Assembly: GCF_037975245.1 (NCBI RefSeq)
Contig: NC_092562.1
Span: 21,655,054-21,719,053, forward strand
Direction of reading: 5' to 3'
Length of the DNA stretch: 64,000 nt
Source: Apostichopus japonicus
Taxonomy: Eukaryota; Echinodermata; Holothuroidea; Aspidochirotida; Stichopodidae
Shown: positions 13,113 through 26,800 of the stretch, piece after piece
How the letters are laid out: each line of letters opens with the position of its first letter
Position numbering within the stretch: the first letter of the stretch is position 1
Position numbers and translations under genes: made by a program
The notes under the pieces: model-generated
Database searches by the model: none
The model's input: the letters and a program-made list of their open reading frames with translations, nothing else
Told to the model about the DNA's origin: nothing

Positions 13113-13478
13113 TATATTGCTTCCCTTCACTCTACCTTAGCTCGCAAAATCCACAAAATCGGTCATTTAAATCAACAATCTGACTAGTACTTTTTAATAA
13201 ACAATCAGCCTAATTTAATTCCATTTATTTAACCGACTTTTAAATATTTGAAGACAGCTGGTGTATCAAATTTTATTACAATTAAAACTATTTATTTAAA
13301 CTATTTAATCAACCTGTACATTAAGACTGTGTATCAATTCCCTAATCTTGTCCTAACTACAATTCAGTCGATCCACCTTCAAACATTTCAAACATCAGAC
13401 TCGTGTAACTATCCTTCCACACGATTCAACGAAAGTTTCACTGATACATTCCTGTACACCACGGTAAAATCCATTCCT

Positions 13479-13492
13479 AAAAGGTACCTTTT
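13479..13492. other. Perfect 14-bp palindrome
   Basis: AAAAGGTACCTTTT is a perfect inverted repeat with no loop. It lies in non-coding sequence between the TGACCT array and the tRNA gene. Its role is unknown and it may be chance. Confidence 0.5.
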
Positions 13493-14735
13493 CACCAGAG
13501 GTTTTGAGCCTTTCTGCCGGAAAGGATCGAAAGCTATGGTGGAAAGGTATGGCGGTATGTACCTATGGAGGAATGGCTCTTGATCCCAGTATGGATCATT
13601 GCATGGTAAAAAGATCCCCAGAACACTATGCATGCCTCAAATCCGTGCTGTACTGTAATGTTAATGCTCAGTCTATAACTACTAGGCCTAACTAGGCTTA
13701 GTTCTAACATGCTACTACAAAACACAAAACACTTAGTTACGGCTATGAAAGGCTCAAGCAATATTCTATCTGACACTACACCAGGCAGTAAAGTAGTATC
13801 CAGCAATAGCCCTTACGTTAGGACTAAAATTACCACTAGTAATAATAATGACATGAGTGGTCACTTGCCCTCACAATATCAGTTACTAAGCTAACGTGCC
13901 TAACATATTACAAGGCTACCAAAGTATCGCCGGCTCAATCAATATGAATAACAATAATATTACCAACGTTTAACCTAACATGTTACTTTACCGGAACGTT
14001 GGGCCAGAACTGTCCTCTTCGAATGCTCGGATCCTCCTTCCATGATCTACATTTTGAAATTCAAAAATTCACTCTAGGACAACGGAAGAAAATTACATTT
14101 ACATCCCAACCAAAATGCCACCGATACTTTCTAAATTTGATAATGCGACTCTTCTGTAACGACTTGACTCACTATCACTGAGTCGTGCGATTCACAACAT
14201 GCCAACGTACTAGATAACATATGTGCACTGTACACTGAGCTGCTTCGGTTCGGGAATTTTAGTTAGCAGTCAGTGTCACTTCACGGTATGTTATAGTATC
14301 TTGTTACGGCAAGTACCTTCTACTACTGGAAGCTTTCAAAATAACTTGCATTGATATTATTACGAAGGTACCAGAATGAGATACCAAATAATTATTTGGC
14401 CCGCTTAACATATTTTTTTATAGAAAAACTGTCAAGGTTTGAGAAAAAGAACAGGTTCAATCTCACATAAAACGTTGGAATTATTGCAGTTGTTAGCCTT
14501 GGTAGTGACAGTACTGTTAAGTGCACCCTCAAATACATACCTACTACTCTCCGTTATCTTTTGGCTTAAAAAAAGTGTCAAAAGTACATCTTGGGATAGG
14601 CATAAGATTGATTGTCATCTTTGTACCCATGAAATCAAAACAGAAAACGTCAATTTTTTCCACAATTTTTATGTGAATGTCAAAAAATTACAAACATGTT
14701 TAATAGTTTTTGCAGTCTTCCCTAAATCTAATGCA

Positions 14736-14807
14736 GGGGTTGTAGCTCAGTGGGAGAGCGCGCGCTTCGCATGCGTGAGGCCCCGGGTTCAATCCCCGGC
14801 AACTCCA
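14736..14807 (+). tRNA. tRNA-Ala (anticodon CGC)
   Basis: A complete cloverleaf can be drawn. The acceptor stem GGGGTTG pairs with CAACTCC (one G-T wobble) and the discriminator base is A. The D arm is GCTC-AGTGGGA-GAGC. The anticodon stem CGCGC pairs with GCGTG around the loop TTCGCAT, which places CGC at the anticodon. The variable loop is AGGCC and the T arm is CCGGG-TTCAATC-CCCGG. Internal pol III promoters are present as an A box (TAGCTCAGTGGG) and a B box (GGTTCAATCCC). There is no intron, and CCA is not encoded, as expected for a nuclear animal gene. Confidence 0.95.
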
Positions 14808-14814
14808 AAGTGTC

Positions 14815-14818
14815 TTTT
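14815..14818 (+). terminator. Pol III terminator of tRNA-Ala
   Basis: Four T residues eight bases beyond the discriminator base fit the minimal RNA polymerase III termination signal. Confidence 0.65.
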
Positions 14819-17581
14819 ACAACATTCAGATGTATCAGATTTAATTGTCTCTTTTCAATCCATGTATAATCCATTGTTTTATCCCTACCACTTTTCCTTT
14901 CACGTATTCTCAACCAATTGCCACATGCATTCATCTTAGTGTGTAGGAATATTGCACTGAGGCTGTAACACTAGCGTGAGAAAACTATAGGGAAATAATT
15001 GCTGCTTAGGGGTTATATTTCCTTTCTTGTTAAAGCATAGTTAAAACACTTCAGAAAGAGAAAACAAAATGTCCAATTATATAGTAAACTACAACTATTT
15101 CAGCAGTTTCCCCCATGTATTCTTGTTCACAATGAAACAACATTAAACAAAGAGATAACAATTGTTTTTGTCATTTAATGACATATGATGTAAATCATTG
15201 CTTCCTGAATTCATCAGTAGATTTATCTACTTGCCAGTTTCCAATGGTCCAAGTTTATATTAAGAACAGTGTTCCAAACTTAAGCAACTTCAGATCCCAA
15301 AGTTGAACTTTTCAAACATACTTATAGACATAGCTTCTTTTGAAAGTTGCATTTTTCCCCATGGGGTTGAAGCAATTATTCACTAATAATAATGCAATTA
15401 GGGATGTGTGGCAAGTATTTAAATTACATCCCATTATAATAGTCTGATCTCTTTTACTGGATATATGAGTTTTGCAGATCGCCCAATCTTCAGTCAAACT
15501 AGAATTGTTCCTCCAATCAGACACAATCATTCTTGAAGTAACGGTCACGTATTATTTCATGTGATTGATTGCTACTTTATTTTTCTTCTAAGTGACCTGA
15601 TTATTACCATTTTAAATATTGAGAGAGGTGCAATCAATCGATCGATCAATCAATGAACGTTGGAAATCTACTTTTCTCATTATTTCTCTTCAGTATTTTT
15701 AAGTTATACTGTAGGATTCCTAGACTACCATATAAATCCCCTGAAGGCTTAGATTTAGGTCTAATATATTTCAGAGAGTTACCAGGATTACACCTGTTAT
15801 TTCAAATGGGAAAGGACAGAACCGTTCTGAGATATCCGTTGTTAAAGCAGCTTTCTGCATTGGGTCAACTGCAGAAATTACCTAGTGTACTGATAAAAAG
15901 CTTGCAACTGATCAAATTAGAAATTTTCAAAATGTTCCAATTTATACTTCACTAAATGAAACTAAACTACGCAAGCTACTGAAACTACATTGATGTGGGA
16001 ATTCAGGAATGAATTACATTGAAAACTGAGTAAAATCAACTTAAAACGCTAATATTAATGAAAGTCATCATGATATCTTCATATAAAAAAATTCAAAACA
16101 TATCATTGTAAGATGAAAACTTGTTTGCATATTTCACGTTGTTTTAATGTGTAGAAAAAAGATATACACAAAGGAAAACATAAAAGTTATTATAAGTAGT
16201 TGTCTAACAAAATCACAAGTTATTAATTATGTTGAGATTAAAAATTATGAGGACTAATCAAATATGTGAGTTGTTGTGTCCAAAATGTAGAGATACATCA
16301 GCAACTGAAGGACAGGGAGGTTAGATTACAGTCACATTAAGCTATCACGTCTAATACTGCAACAAGTTATACAAAAAGTTCAAACTGATTATTGCAACTT
16401 CCAACCAGAAATATAAAAAATTAACAATGATTAAAATGTGTTTTAATTACAATTCAAATGGGAACTTCAAAATATCTAATCTAAAATAGAACCAAGTTTG
16501 AAAGCATGCTGTGGATAATTTACAAACAGCAAGAAAATATTTTTTTATTTGCTGATATATCCATCATAGATTTTGACAAAATTATCACAACATGAAAGCT
16601 ATTATAGCTAGAAGTTTGGAAATTATTTGCTATCAATGCATCCATCACTATCAGAAGTATAACAACACTCCAAGTTGCTACTCCCATTCCAAATGACCAA
16701 CAGATCACACGATGTTTGCAGAATCTGCACAGCCAGAGAGCCAGGTCGGGCCTTGAGAGAATATGTCACCTGGCCACCTTTTACAAGTCTTCATTTACCT
16801 TAAGTATATAATGAAAATAAAACTATATTAATTCTTGATCCCATCATTGCCCAGGCCATGTGGATGTAGCCACGCCCCCCTCCCCCTCCCATCCCTGCAC
16901 TCATCAAGCCTGCACACAAGACTTGTGACTGGGGTTACACTTCAAATTTTTAAAGCAAACGTAAGATTCAAAATCATTAAGTTTTGATAAGAGAAGTTTA
17001 CATTAAATTAAGTGAATATTTTAGAGTCATAATTAGAGTCAAATCAAGCATGATGACACATATTTTGAAAATGATCATGTTCACATTCAACCCAATCTTA
17101 CCATATCACAAATTTTCTGTTTCTGATTTTACATTGTTCTCCATATGTGTTTTGCAAAAGACTTGTTGCAAATTTAGGTTATTTTCCTTCTGTACTATTT
17201 AACCAGGTTACCTGTATTTTTGGCTACAGCACACAATTCTTTCTTTCAGTTTAAACTAATTTGATGCTGAACCATCAGAGCAAGCTATTTCACAGTATTT
17301 TCTCTCGGAATTAGAGTAATTTAATGGCGACAATACTATGTCACTTCCCATGAACTCAGAGGACTGGGGGAGGTTAGCAATAACTTTCAGAAAAGTGATT
17401 ATCATGCATTCTCTGATTAAGTTTCCCTCTCTTTCTGCAATAATAACAGCATTCTGATAACACTGATGTACGAAAAATGATACAAAACAATAATATAATA
17501 TATTTCTCTTAGAGAGAAGGATGGGTGGGCCGGGCATAAAACAACAAAGTAAAAATTTGTGTCAGTAATTTTCACATCCTG
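14819..17581. other. Intergenic stretch between tRNA-Ala and NAGLU
   Basis: AT-rich sequence with no supportable gene on either strand. It contains one diverged dispersed repeat (16744-16840) and a short C-rich tract near 16870. The NAGLU transcript probably ends at the left of the poly(A) signal at 17582-17587. Confidence 0.6.
16744..16840 (+). repeat. Dispersed repeat family C, copy 1
   Basis: Shares the order GGYC, TATGTCACC, then CCTTAAGTATATAATGAAAAT with 23648-23790, 48950-49020 and 52495-52660. All copies are in plus orientation and strongly diverged. This looks like an old SINE-like or other non-coding mobile element, but no pol III boxes or tail are clear. Confidence 0.45.
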
Positions 17582-17587
17582 TTTATT
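17582..17587 (-). promoter_or_regulatory. Poly(A) signal AATAAA for NAGLU
   Basis: AATAAA on the minus strand lies about 90 bases after the NAGLU stop codon at 17678-17680, giving a short 3' untranslated region. An ATTAAA only 7 bases after the stop is too close to be the main signal. Confidence 0.45.
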
Positions 17588-17677
17588 CCTGAGTGATAGC
17601 AAAATATATTTCTAAGTCGTGAATAAACTGCGATCTTTCAAAAATAATTCAAATATCAAAATTGTTTTAATATTGGT

Positions 17678-17859
17678 TTATATCAATAATGATTCTCCTT
17701 GTCCATCCTCCTTGTCTGTTCCGATGTTCTGGTATGAATAAGCAGAGAACAGACGACCGGGACTCTTGACAGAATTGACCAAAGTCGGTTTTCTATTTGT
17801 CCACTCGATGAATGACTTGTACTTCATATACAAAGAGGATGATATCGAAACCGAGTCTC
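17678..17859 (-). CDS. NAGLU: NAGLU exon 19, terminal exon
   Basis: Begins [20 protein letters not shown], matching the human GDTVDLAKKIFLKYYPRW end. About 37 residues follow that have no counterpart in human NAGLU, ending GESLLI and TAA. Its acceptor and first 12 bases also form one edge of the 81-bp minisatellite. Confidence 0.88.
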
Positions 17860-20800
17860 CTGGATTGAGATAAACAAAAGAAATATTTGATTTTGAAGGG
17901 ATATTCCACACTGTGATGGTATGACTGTAATATAGATTACAATATTATTAAACTGAGTCTCCTAGGATAGGATGAGTGAAGGGATATTCTACACTGTGAT
18001 GGTACGACCTATATAGATTACAATATTAGTAAACTGAGTCTCCTAGGATGGGATGAGTGAAGGGATATTCTACACTGTGATGGTACGACCTATAGATTAC
18101 AATATTAGTAAGCTGAGTCCCTTAGGGTGGGATGAGTGAAGGGATATTCCACACTGTGATGGTACGACCTATATAGATTACAATATTAGTAAACTGAGTC
18201 TCCTAGGATGGGATGAGTGAAGGGATATTCTACACTGTGATGGTACGACCTATATAGATTACAATATTAGTAAACTGAGTCTCCTAGGATGGGATGAGTG
18301 AAGGGATATTCTACACTGTGATGGTACGACCTATATAGATTACAATATTAGTAAACTGAGTCTCCTAGGATGGGATGAGTGACGGGATATTCCACACTGT
18401 GATGGTACGACCTATATAGATTACAATATTAGTAAACTGAGTCTCCTAGGATGAGATGAGTGACGGGATATTCCACACTGTGATGGTCCGACCTATAGAT
18501 TACAATATTACAATCTGAGTCTCCTACGATGAGATGAACAAATGAAAGGTTTAATGGGATAGTCCACATTATGAACAGTGGATGATGTTATTGATAATTC
18601 ATATGATTGAATGCAAGATAGGAAATGCTAAATGCGACATTTCTACACTATCAAATACGAAAAATGTTATCAACTTCTCAATTGATTTTGATGCAAAAAA
18701 GAAATGCTAAACAGGTCACCATTACACTTTAAACTATGGATAGAAAATGATGGAACTGGCTAGGATTGGATGGGATGGGAAGCAAAAGAAGAAAATTTTG
18801 AAAGGTGCATTCTACAGTATAAACTAGGATGACAATAATGCTTAAGATTGGAAGCAAACGGGAAATATTCACAGCTCTGGTATTATATACTATAAACTAT
18901 TGATATGGATTCTTTTATTTCATAGTAATACCAAAATGACATGCTGTGTTTTAATTATCAGGGGGCTGATACAAACCTTGTGGAACAGTAGGGTACAAGT
19001 CCCTTGCAAATGTCCAGTTTGATTCCACCTGTAGACTCATGTTGTTGAAAGTTGTCCTGTCAAACTTGGTATGACTGTAAACACAATCCTGAATATAGTT
19101 AGCGAAAAGCCGCCATCTTGAGTAATAGTAACTGTAATTTTAAAGGAGCAACAAAAAAACAAACACAGTAAAAAATAATCATAATAATTGGGTAGGTCAA
19201 GTATAAACATAGCTATTAAATTTTAAGCTGACCAGACATTTTTTGCTTCAGCATTAGTTGTTGTAATACAATATCTGAAAGTAATAATCATAAAATTTAA
19301 AACATTTTGATGGTTAAAACAGATCTTGGTAGCTCTAGATATTTCTTGGATACTTTCAATTTTTCAATCAACCAATATTCTCTTGATTTCATATATACAA
19401 TGGAGAGCACACATAGATGTCTTCCAATGCCATGTGTTGTCGAGAAAGTTTGTTATACTGTTTTAACAATGTTATTTTGAGGCTAAAAGTCTTACGATTT
19501 CTCCACTGATTCTAGACTGAGAGCAGCAGATATCAATTACTACTGCGATAGTTAAACAGATTAAAATCTGTTAGGAGATGTCATTAAATGCTGTTATCAC
19601 CATCCATCCTCTCTGACCTGCAACACCCTTTTCAACATAACCTACCCTACACATATCCCAAAATCTGTATCGATACCTCATCGTTACATTCTACCAATCC
19701 CTACCTCCCCCTATACCCAACTGTCCCCTCTCCATAACCCCCACTCTCTCAATTAACCTACCCTCCAACGACACCTTCCATGCTTTTCAAAACTGCACCA
19801 TACTAATCATAACATTTTACGTTACACGACTGTTGAGTACTTTCATATCTTAACAGGATTTGTAACAATATCACTTTTATGTTTACAACATTATCATTGC
19901 TTCGGTTGGTACCTTTTAAGGGGTTCAAAAAGGAAGATAATAAAACCTTCCAAATTAAATCAAACAGCTAATACATATTTAAGCAAGGACACCAATCATT
20001 CAAATGTGCATGTTTTTTTCATTTCCCTACTTTCCAAAGAAAATTCAATGTTCTAGTATATTTACTTACCTTCCCAGCAGACCACCCCATTCCTTATTGC
20101 CGTAATCCAATATCTGACAAGAAGAAGAGATATACTGTCAGTCTTTTTACCAGTCTTTCTTAAGCCCTCCATGATCCTCCCCCCCTCCTCCCTCCCCCCA
20201 CAGAAAACCACTATTGAGATATCTACTGCCTTCCTATTCATCTTGTACAATTGACCTTCCACCCATATAAAGAAGACAAATCATAAACTCAATCACATTT
20301 GCTGGTACTATTAAAATCTTAATAACATAATATTTTTTAAATAATTTTGATAGTACTTCAACTTTATCCTGCACTAAAATTCTACTATGACGTACATAGC
20401 TCCTTAGCTTAGTGAGTCACGTTTTATTTCAAGCAATGAACCAAAGGTCAACCTTTTTGGGCATATCCCATTTTCATATCTGGTGAATATTTATGTAAGA
20501 AAAAGGTACGAGTGACGCAATGTTGAGCTACAAAGCAAATTCATTAATTACTTCCTCCTTCACCATTGTTTTTGGAATATTCTACAAGCTTGATTAATTG
20601 CAACTTAATGTTGAGTACAAAGTCCGAGGGGTTTGGCAAAATTGCCGGTGAAACTCTAAAAAAAAAGAGCTTCTTTTTCTGGTTAGAGTTTGATGTCATT
20701 CACACATTACCACTTCACTGCACTCCCAGAGTTGACAACCCTCTGACGTTACAAAAAAAAACACTGGTATATTTCTTATTTAATTGTGTGGTTAGACATA

Positions 20801-23800
20801 ACTTTTGCCATATAACATGTAACATTTTACTCACGTTGCCAGAGGGACCCCACAAAGTGATCTGGTTTCTTGCATTGTACTCGTAAAGTTTCTTCTCCTA
20901 TCAGACACAAAAATAATGACGATGTTTTAATTTTCCAATGAATGAATTAACAATACAGATACACTTACATCTAGTAACTGATGTTACGTAGAAGAACATC
21001 CAGAAACAATTCAAGGTAAACACAGCTATAGGCAAACCAGCATGGGTTTTCTCTTGCTGGAGTGGGCTTATGTGGACAAGGGCTCTGGGAATGGGCTCTA
21101 CTTGGGCACTCCCTGTGCAACACCTCTTAATTGCTCAATAAGGTTTCATGTAAAGCAGGAGGGGCTCTAGGTGATTTCCCCAGGTGGAGAGTAGTGCCAA
21201 GTCTGGGGCAGCCCTCAAGTCTGGGGCAACCCTCCCCCACCCCCCCGGGCTGAAGTCAAGCTATCCCCACCCCTATCTCCTGTTCCCTTGTTTTGTTTCT
21301 TCTATCTGCTTCCACCTGTTGTTTGGAACTGTCCAAATTGTTTTTGCTCACCCTATTAAATTTGATCCATTTACATATCATTATTAGTTTATCTGACAAT
21401 TTTTTCCAAACGAGAGAGAAATCATAACATTTTAACTCATAACAAACAACCAATTAGTTTTTTTACTTACATCATCATTCTTTCCTGCCCTCTTTGCTGC
21501 CTCCAGCCAATTACCCAGAAGCCATTTGGAATGAGATGAAGTAATATTGTCCATATCTTGTATAACTTCAAGAAGGCGTTCTCCATACACTCTACAGGAG
21601 AAATAAAACCAGAAAATGAAAACGTTCATAGTGTGGAAAGCCATACATGTAAATATTCATGAACTTGTGCACACCAAAATGAAGAGGAATTATCTATTGA
21701 ATAATGCTGCAACATGTAAAGGAGGTACCACGAATCAGTTATCATGTCTATTTAGTGACATAGTATACCAGAGAGCTGGTTGGCTTTGTGATTTCTTGCC
21801 ATTCAATGTGCTCAAAATTCAAAATAAATATCCGACTGATGTAGAGCTAAGTGAGTTCAATTTGTCCAAGAATTATAAAGTGAGAACCAGAAAAGATCAG
21901 AGATTTCCAGCTCTTATTTATAGCACTCCCTTGTTGGCATCAACCATTTCATTCACTGGTAATGATTTTACAGTATAGAATTTTTACTCCAAAATGTTTC
22001 AATATCCAGAGAGAACAGTCTTCCTATGTGAAATATAGACTCATAGATGTATGAATAAAAGGACAATTTCTTTTAAGAATTTTTAGCTGGCATATCAGCT
22101 CTGCTACCAACCATCCCTTTAATAACTGTTATTTATAAATGAGAGTTACATAACATTGTTTATACACTGTGAAATATTTTCACAACCTACTACCAAAAGC
22201 AAATGTCATCTAGTATAAATCACAGAGAAAATGGCCAATTTTGTGACCATTTGAGATAACCTATTTACCCCTTGAGCCAATTTTTGTACAATTTGAGATA
22301 ACCTGTTGACCCCTTGAAGCTGATCAGAGGGTGAAAACTGGTAAGAGCAGTTTGAGTGCAAGTTTAAAGCAAGACTATCAACTCTTTGAAGCAGATTTCA
22401 TTTCCTGGATGACTGTATGTGTTGTTAAAGTCCTATTGAGCCCCTTCACAAGACTAAACTGACCTGATTCACCAAAAGAAAATCATAGTATTGGAGAAAT
22501 CACAGATTAATTGAAGCTTTAAGTTTGGTGTTTATTTTTTTTTAATTTCATGTTTAAAAGGTTTTCAGACTTTGACACCTGTTGACCTCATCTGACAATG
22601 TGTGTTTGTTGAGATATCTTGTTTACAAGCTGATTTGGATCATTTCCCATCAGACATACAGTTGCAGAGATATGCACATTTTAAGATATTTAACATTAAG
22701 CCACGCCCACTCATTAATATTCACTGCAAATACTAATTGCAAAACCACATCCTCATAACATTTTGTTGGGCAAAATATATGAAGTTACTTGCATCTTCAA
22801 AGAGGAAAAAATTATTTCTTGTACAAAAATTTTGCATTTTGATGAAATTCTAAACACAGAGAACTTTGACAGCTAGGCAAACATTCCAAATGTATTGAAA
22901 TTTCAAGAATAAATCAACGAGAAGATAATAATAGAAAGTAAAGCTCTTGAAGAACATTTGCCGTGATGACATCACAGGCGACCTACTGTTCACCAATTCA
23001 GGTGAAGAATCGAGAGGGATTTCAGCCAGTCAAAATAGATTCCGTTCCTAGATATCAAGACGGGGTTGTCAACCAATAGTTTGGTATATTTTTCTTTGGC
23101 CATATATGTGTCAAATTGTCCGCAGCCGGATATCCCTTTCAGTAATAACATGGCTTACGGCATGATCCTGCTTGCAATATGGCTAATTTGATATCCACAG
23201 TTACACCTATTCAGAATAGTAACATTTCATAAATACTCAAGTTTAGCCCCTCATGTACTTACTTAACCTCGTCAAGGTTCCAATTGTCATAGGCTGCAGT
23301 TAAATTCTGATAACATTCTAAAGAGATATCGTGTAACACCTGCCTCGTTACATCCACCAAGTCATATCTGTTTTAAAAAAAAATTAAATGGTCAAATACT
23401 GCTTTAAACTTGATCTGTGACAAAATATACTTTAGAAATCATCACCTTTTTGTTACTTATGATATCTCTTTTATAATGAGCCATAACATCAGAATAATCT
23501 ACTTTTTCATCTCTCAATTATACTATTAAACAAAAAAAACTGATATTCTGACAATTGTTAATCTTAAAAGGGAATGTATTCCCTGTTAATAAGGAATTCC
23601 AAGACCTGGCGAGTCGAGGACTGGGTAAGGCCATGGGGTGGGGGGAGGGGGACAATTTATGTCACCATGACTACTTTGTGATATAATCATTTGTTAAGTA
23701 TTTTATGGAAATGAGAATAAATTGGTGTCCATTCAATGTTTCCTTGGGCTCCCCAACTGACCCCAGGACCTGTGGCTGCAGATCCTGTGATCTACCTAAC

Positions 23801-26800
23801 AGAAGGTTGCAATGTATTACATATTCGAAATGTGTCTTCAATAGCTTGTGAGTTCTCACATGGTGCATATGGCTAGTGTGTATGCACACACAGATACATA
23901 CATACAAACAAACACTAACATTATTAATCTAATAAACTAAAACAAAGGACATTTTCCTTTGTCTCTGTCAACTTGAAGTTCTTTTTAAGAATGTGACCAA
24001 CTCTATTTCATTGTTTGGAAGAGATTTATTTATCTAACAACATTTCAACCCATCTTATGTTATATTTGAATGATTTTGAAATATTGACCAAAGGTGAACA
24101 GGCAACGTAAGCTGTTCATTGTTGTATGAATATAATGTTAGGGTAAGATTGCAAGTTCAAATATGGTCTCAAAGTTAATGCTGCAGGAATGTAACATGGC
24201 GTCCTTCTGCAAAATGCTCGCTTCTACACGAGCTAAAACGATTAGTTAACAAGAGTGCATTTCCTGACAACCCTGTTGTTGTGGGACGGTCAAATCTTGT
24301 TCTTATATTTTGTCAATTCTGACCTGAAGAGGTCACTTCCGCTGCACTGGTTTTCTGCCCTCAACAATGACTTCCATGCTTTACCGACGCTCCTCCAGTC
24401 ATACCAGACCTTAAGATGGAAGTTAAAACAGGTTTGTTTAAAATGATGTTAAATCGTTCATCATCATAAACACCAACAATAACTTTTTGGTGATAAAAAT
24501 AACAACAGTCGTTACTTCCTACAAGAATTAATTCTCAAAAGTTCAAAAGGCAATCAATTCATCAATTCACTTTAAAAAAAAAATATATATTTAAAACAGG
24601 TAACAATTCCTGTCCTGGACAGTATCTTACTTCTATTTATTTAAAACAAAAAGCAGCATACAGTTGATCAGAAAAAAACTGACAGATCACAGATAGCAAC
24701 CAGACTAAACTGTAGATACTTACGTTTGGAGCAAGTTTAAGGCTGGGTCTCTGTACAGGTATGCCATGGTTATGGTCGCTATGCGTATCCAAGCAGTTGT
24801 AAATGGTGGTGGATAGTAATTGCCAAGCATCGTTAATGTCCTCGTTGCTGACACCATAGCGATTCCTCGAATAATTCCCGACCCTAGCGATGACAAGATG
24901 AAGATGATAATCCAGATAGAAATAGAAATCATAATAATAATTATAATAATAAAAATAGAAATTCCAGAATAGAATAATAAAAATAGAAATTCCAGAAAAA
25001 CCAAATTTTACAATCAGTGATTACTAGTTAACATTGAATAATGACATACCAAACTGTAAGTGGGTTCTCTATCAAAGGGGGAGGAGCTAAAATTACCCTT
25101 TATTGTAAGAAATATCATTAAAGAGTAAATTTTTTTTCACTTTTTGAGTGGTAAATAATATATCACCTGGCTTTGCATAAGGTTGAACAATACCGTTACA
25201 CTACTCTAAACAAAAGTAATTCTTTAATTCCATCAGAGAAGCTGATGACTCATTAAAAAATCGGCTTTGCGATATTGGTACTAACGTAATGATAATGATA
25301 AAAACCCATCCATTTTATCTGATATTGAAGGGCTGCTGCCTGACTTTACAAATTTAAGAAAACCTCATACCTTGCCAAAATAAAGAATACAAACGTTCTT
25401 CTACTTTAAACACCATTCTTGCAATCTCAATTCAAACAGACACAATTGAACCTTACTTTGGTTGCTTAAATAATTACCCTTACATAACATATTAATGGCT
25501 AATGTGGGTTTTTTTTTTATGTTGTTTTAATACTCCATTTAATGAATATCTTTCATAATTTTAAATGGAATGCAAAAGAACAAGTAACAATAACTCAGCA
25601 AATAATTAACGCAATCACAACAAACGTATGAACAAGAACCTTTTCAAGTGTTTAAACAATCTTGCACAATTCATAGATATTTATCTCCATTCAACAAACC
25701 CAAGCATTCTATTTACCTAATTCTTTCTTGCTTAGTTTAAAATTAGATTTTGATTGAGATCCTCAAAATGGAATGCGAGAGTGGAAAAGAAAATACACAT
25801 TTCAACTGTTTTATATAGATATTCAACAGTTTATATAAATATTCAATAGTCTATATAAATATTCAGTAGTCTTTATAAATATTCAGTTCATACCATTCAG
25901 GAACATTCAGATGGTCACCTCTAAATGTAAGGCTATTGAAGAAGTTATAGATGAAATCATTCTGTTCTATTCCTTCTGGAGTGGTTCCCATGCCAACCAT
26001 TGTACTACCTTCAAAGAGCATAGCTTCAAACGGACCCTGTCGACGATGAAAAGAATATTCTACATGACGGATCCATACTGTGGTCAATATTTATCCCCAG
26101 GGTTGATCATAAAATAGAGGTGTTGATGAACCCCATAAGGTCAATCGGGGTTACATTAAGATTTTCGGTTCAGAGCTGACAACCAAAACACAAAAATTAC
26201 AATGACTTTCATCACTTACAAATAAAACTCACAAATCTCCAACCAATCATGAATAGATTTGTTAATGTTCATCAGGCAGATCCATTTATACTGATGATTG
26301 TCTTCAAACTGGAAATTGGGATCTCAAAACCACAGTTCTTGCATTCCAAAAGATGATATTCTGTGAAATGAGCAAACTCTGTTTCACCCTCAGCAAATTT
26401 TTACCTTGTTAACTGCATCCATCCTTCCATACAATCCATGATTTCCACCAAAATTATGCAGCATACACCAGATGAACGGTTGTCCATAAAACGATTTGGT
26501 TGACAGGTAGATAGGGACAGTCTCTGCGGCCAAGTCCAAGACGATCATCCGACCCTTCGAGATACAAGAAGTAAATTACTCTTGAAAAATGATCAGATTC
26601 GACTCAGCCTACACCCTTGGTAGATTTACTTCATCAAGACAATCTTCTACCCTTCAAGATACAAGAAGTAAATTACTCTTGCAAAATGATCAGATTCGAC
26701 TCAGCCTACACCCTTGGTAGATTTACTTCATCAAGACAATCTTCTACCCTTCAAGATACAAGAAGTAAATTACTCTTGAAAAATGATCAGATTCGACTCA

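Noticed and set aside
14439-14939. 166-codon plus-strand open frame
   Set aside because: It runs straight through the tRNA-Ala gene; the stretch AQWESARFACVRPRVQSPAT is the familiar false translation of a tRNA.
21616-21978. 120-codon plus-strand open frame in NAGLU intron 15
   Set aside because: It has no recognisable domain, lies antisense in an intron, and its composition fits AT-rich non-coding DNA. I cannot exclude a small antisense gene, but nothing supports one.
24255-24446. Plus-strand 63-codon frame
   Set aside because: It is the antisense shadow of NAGLU exon 13.
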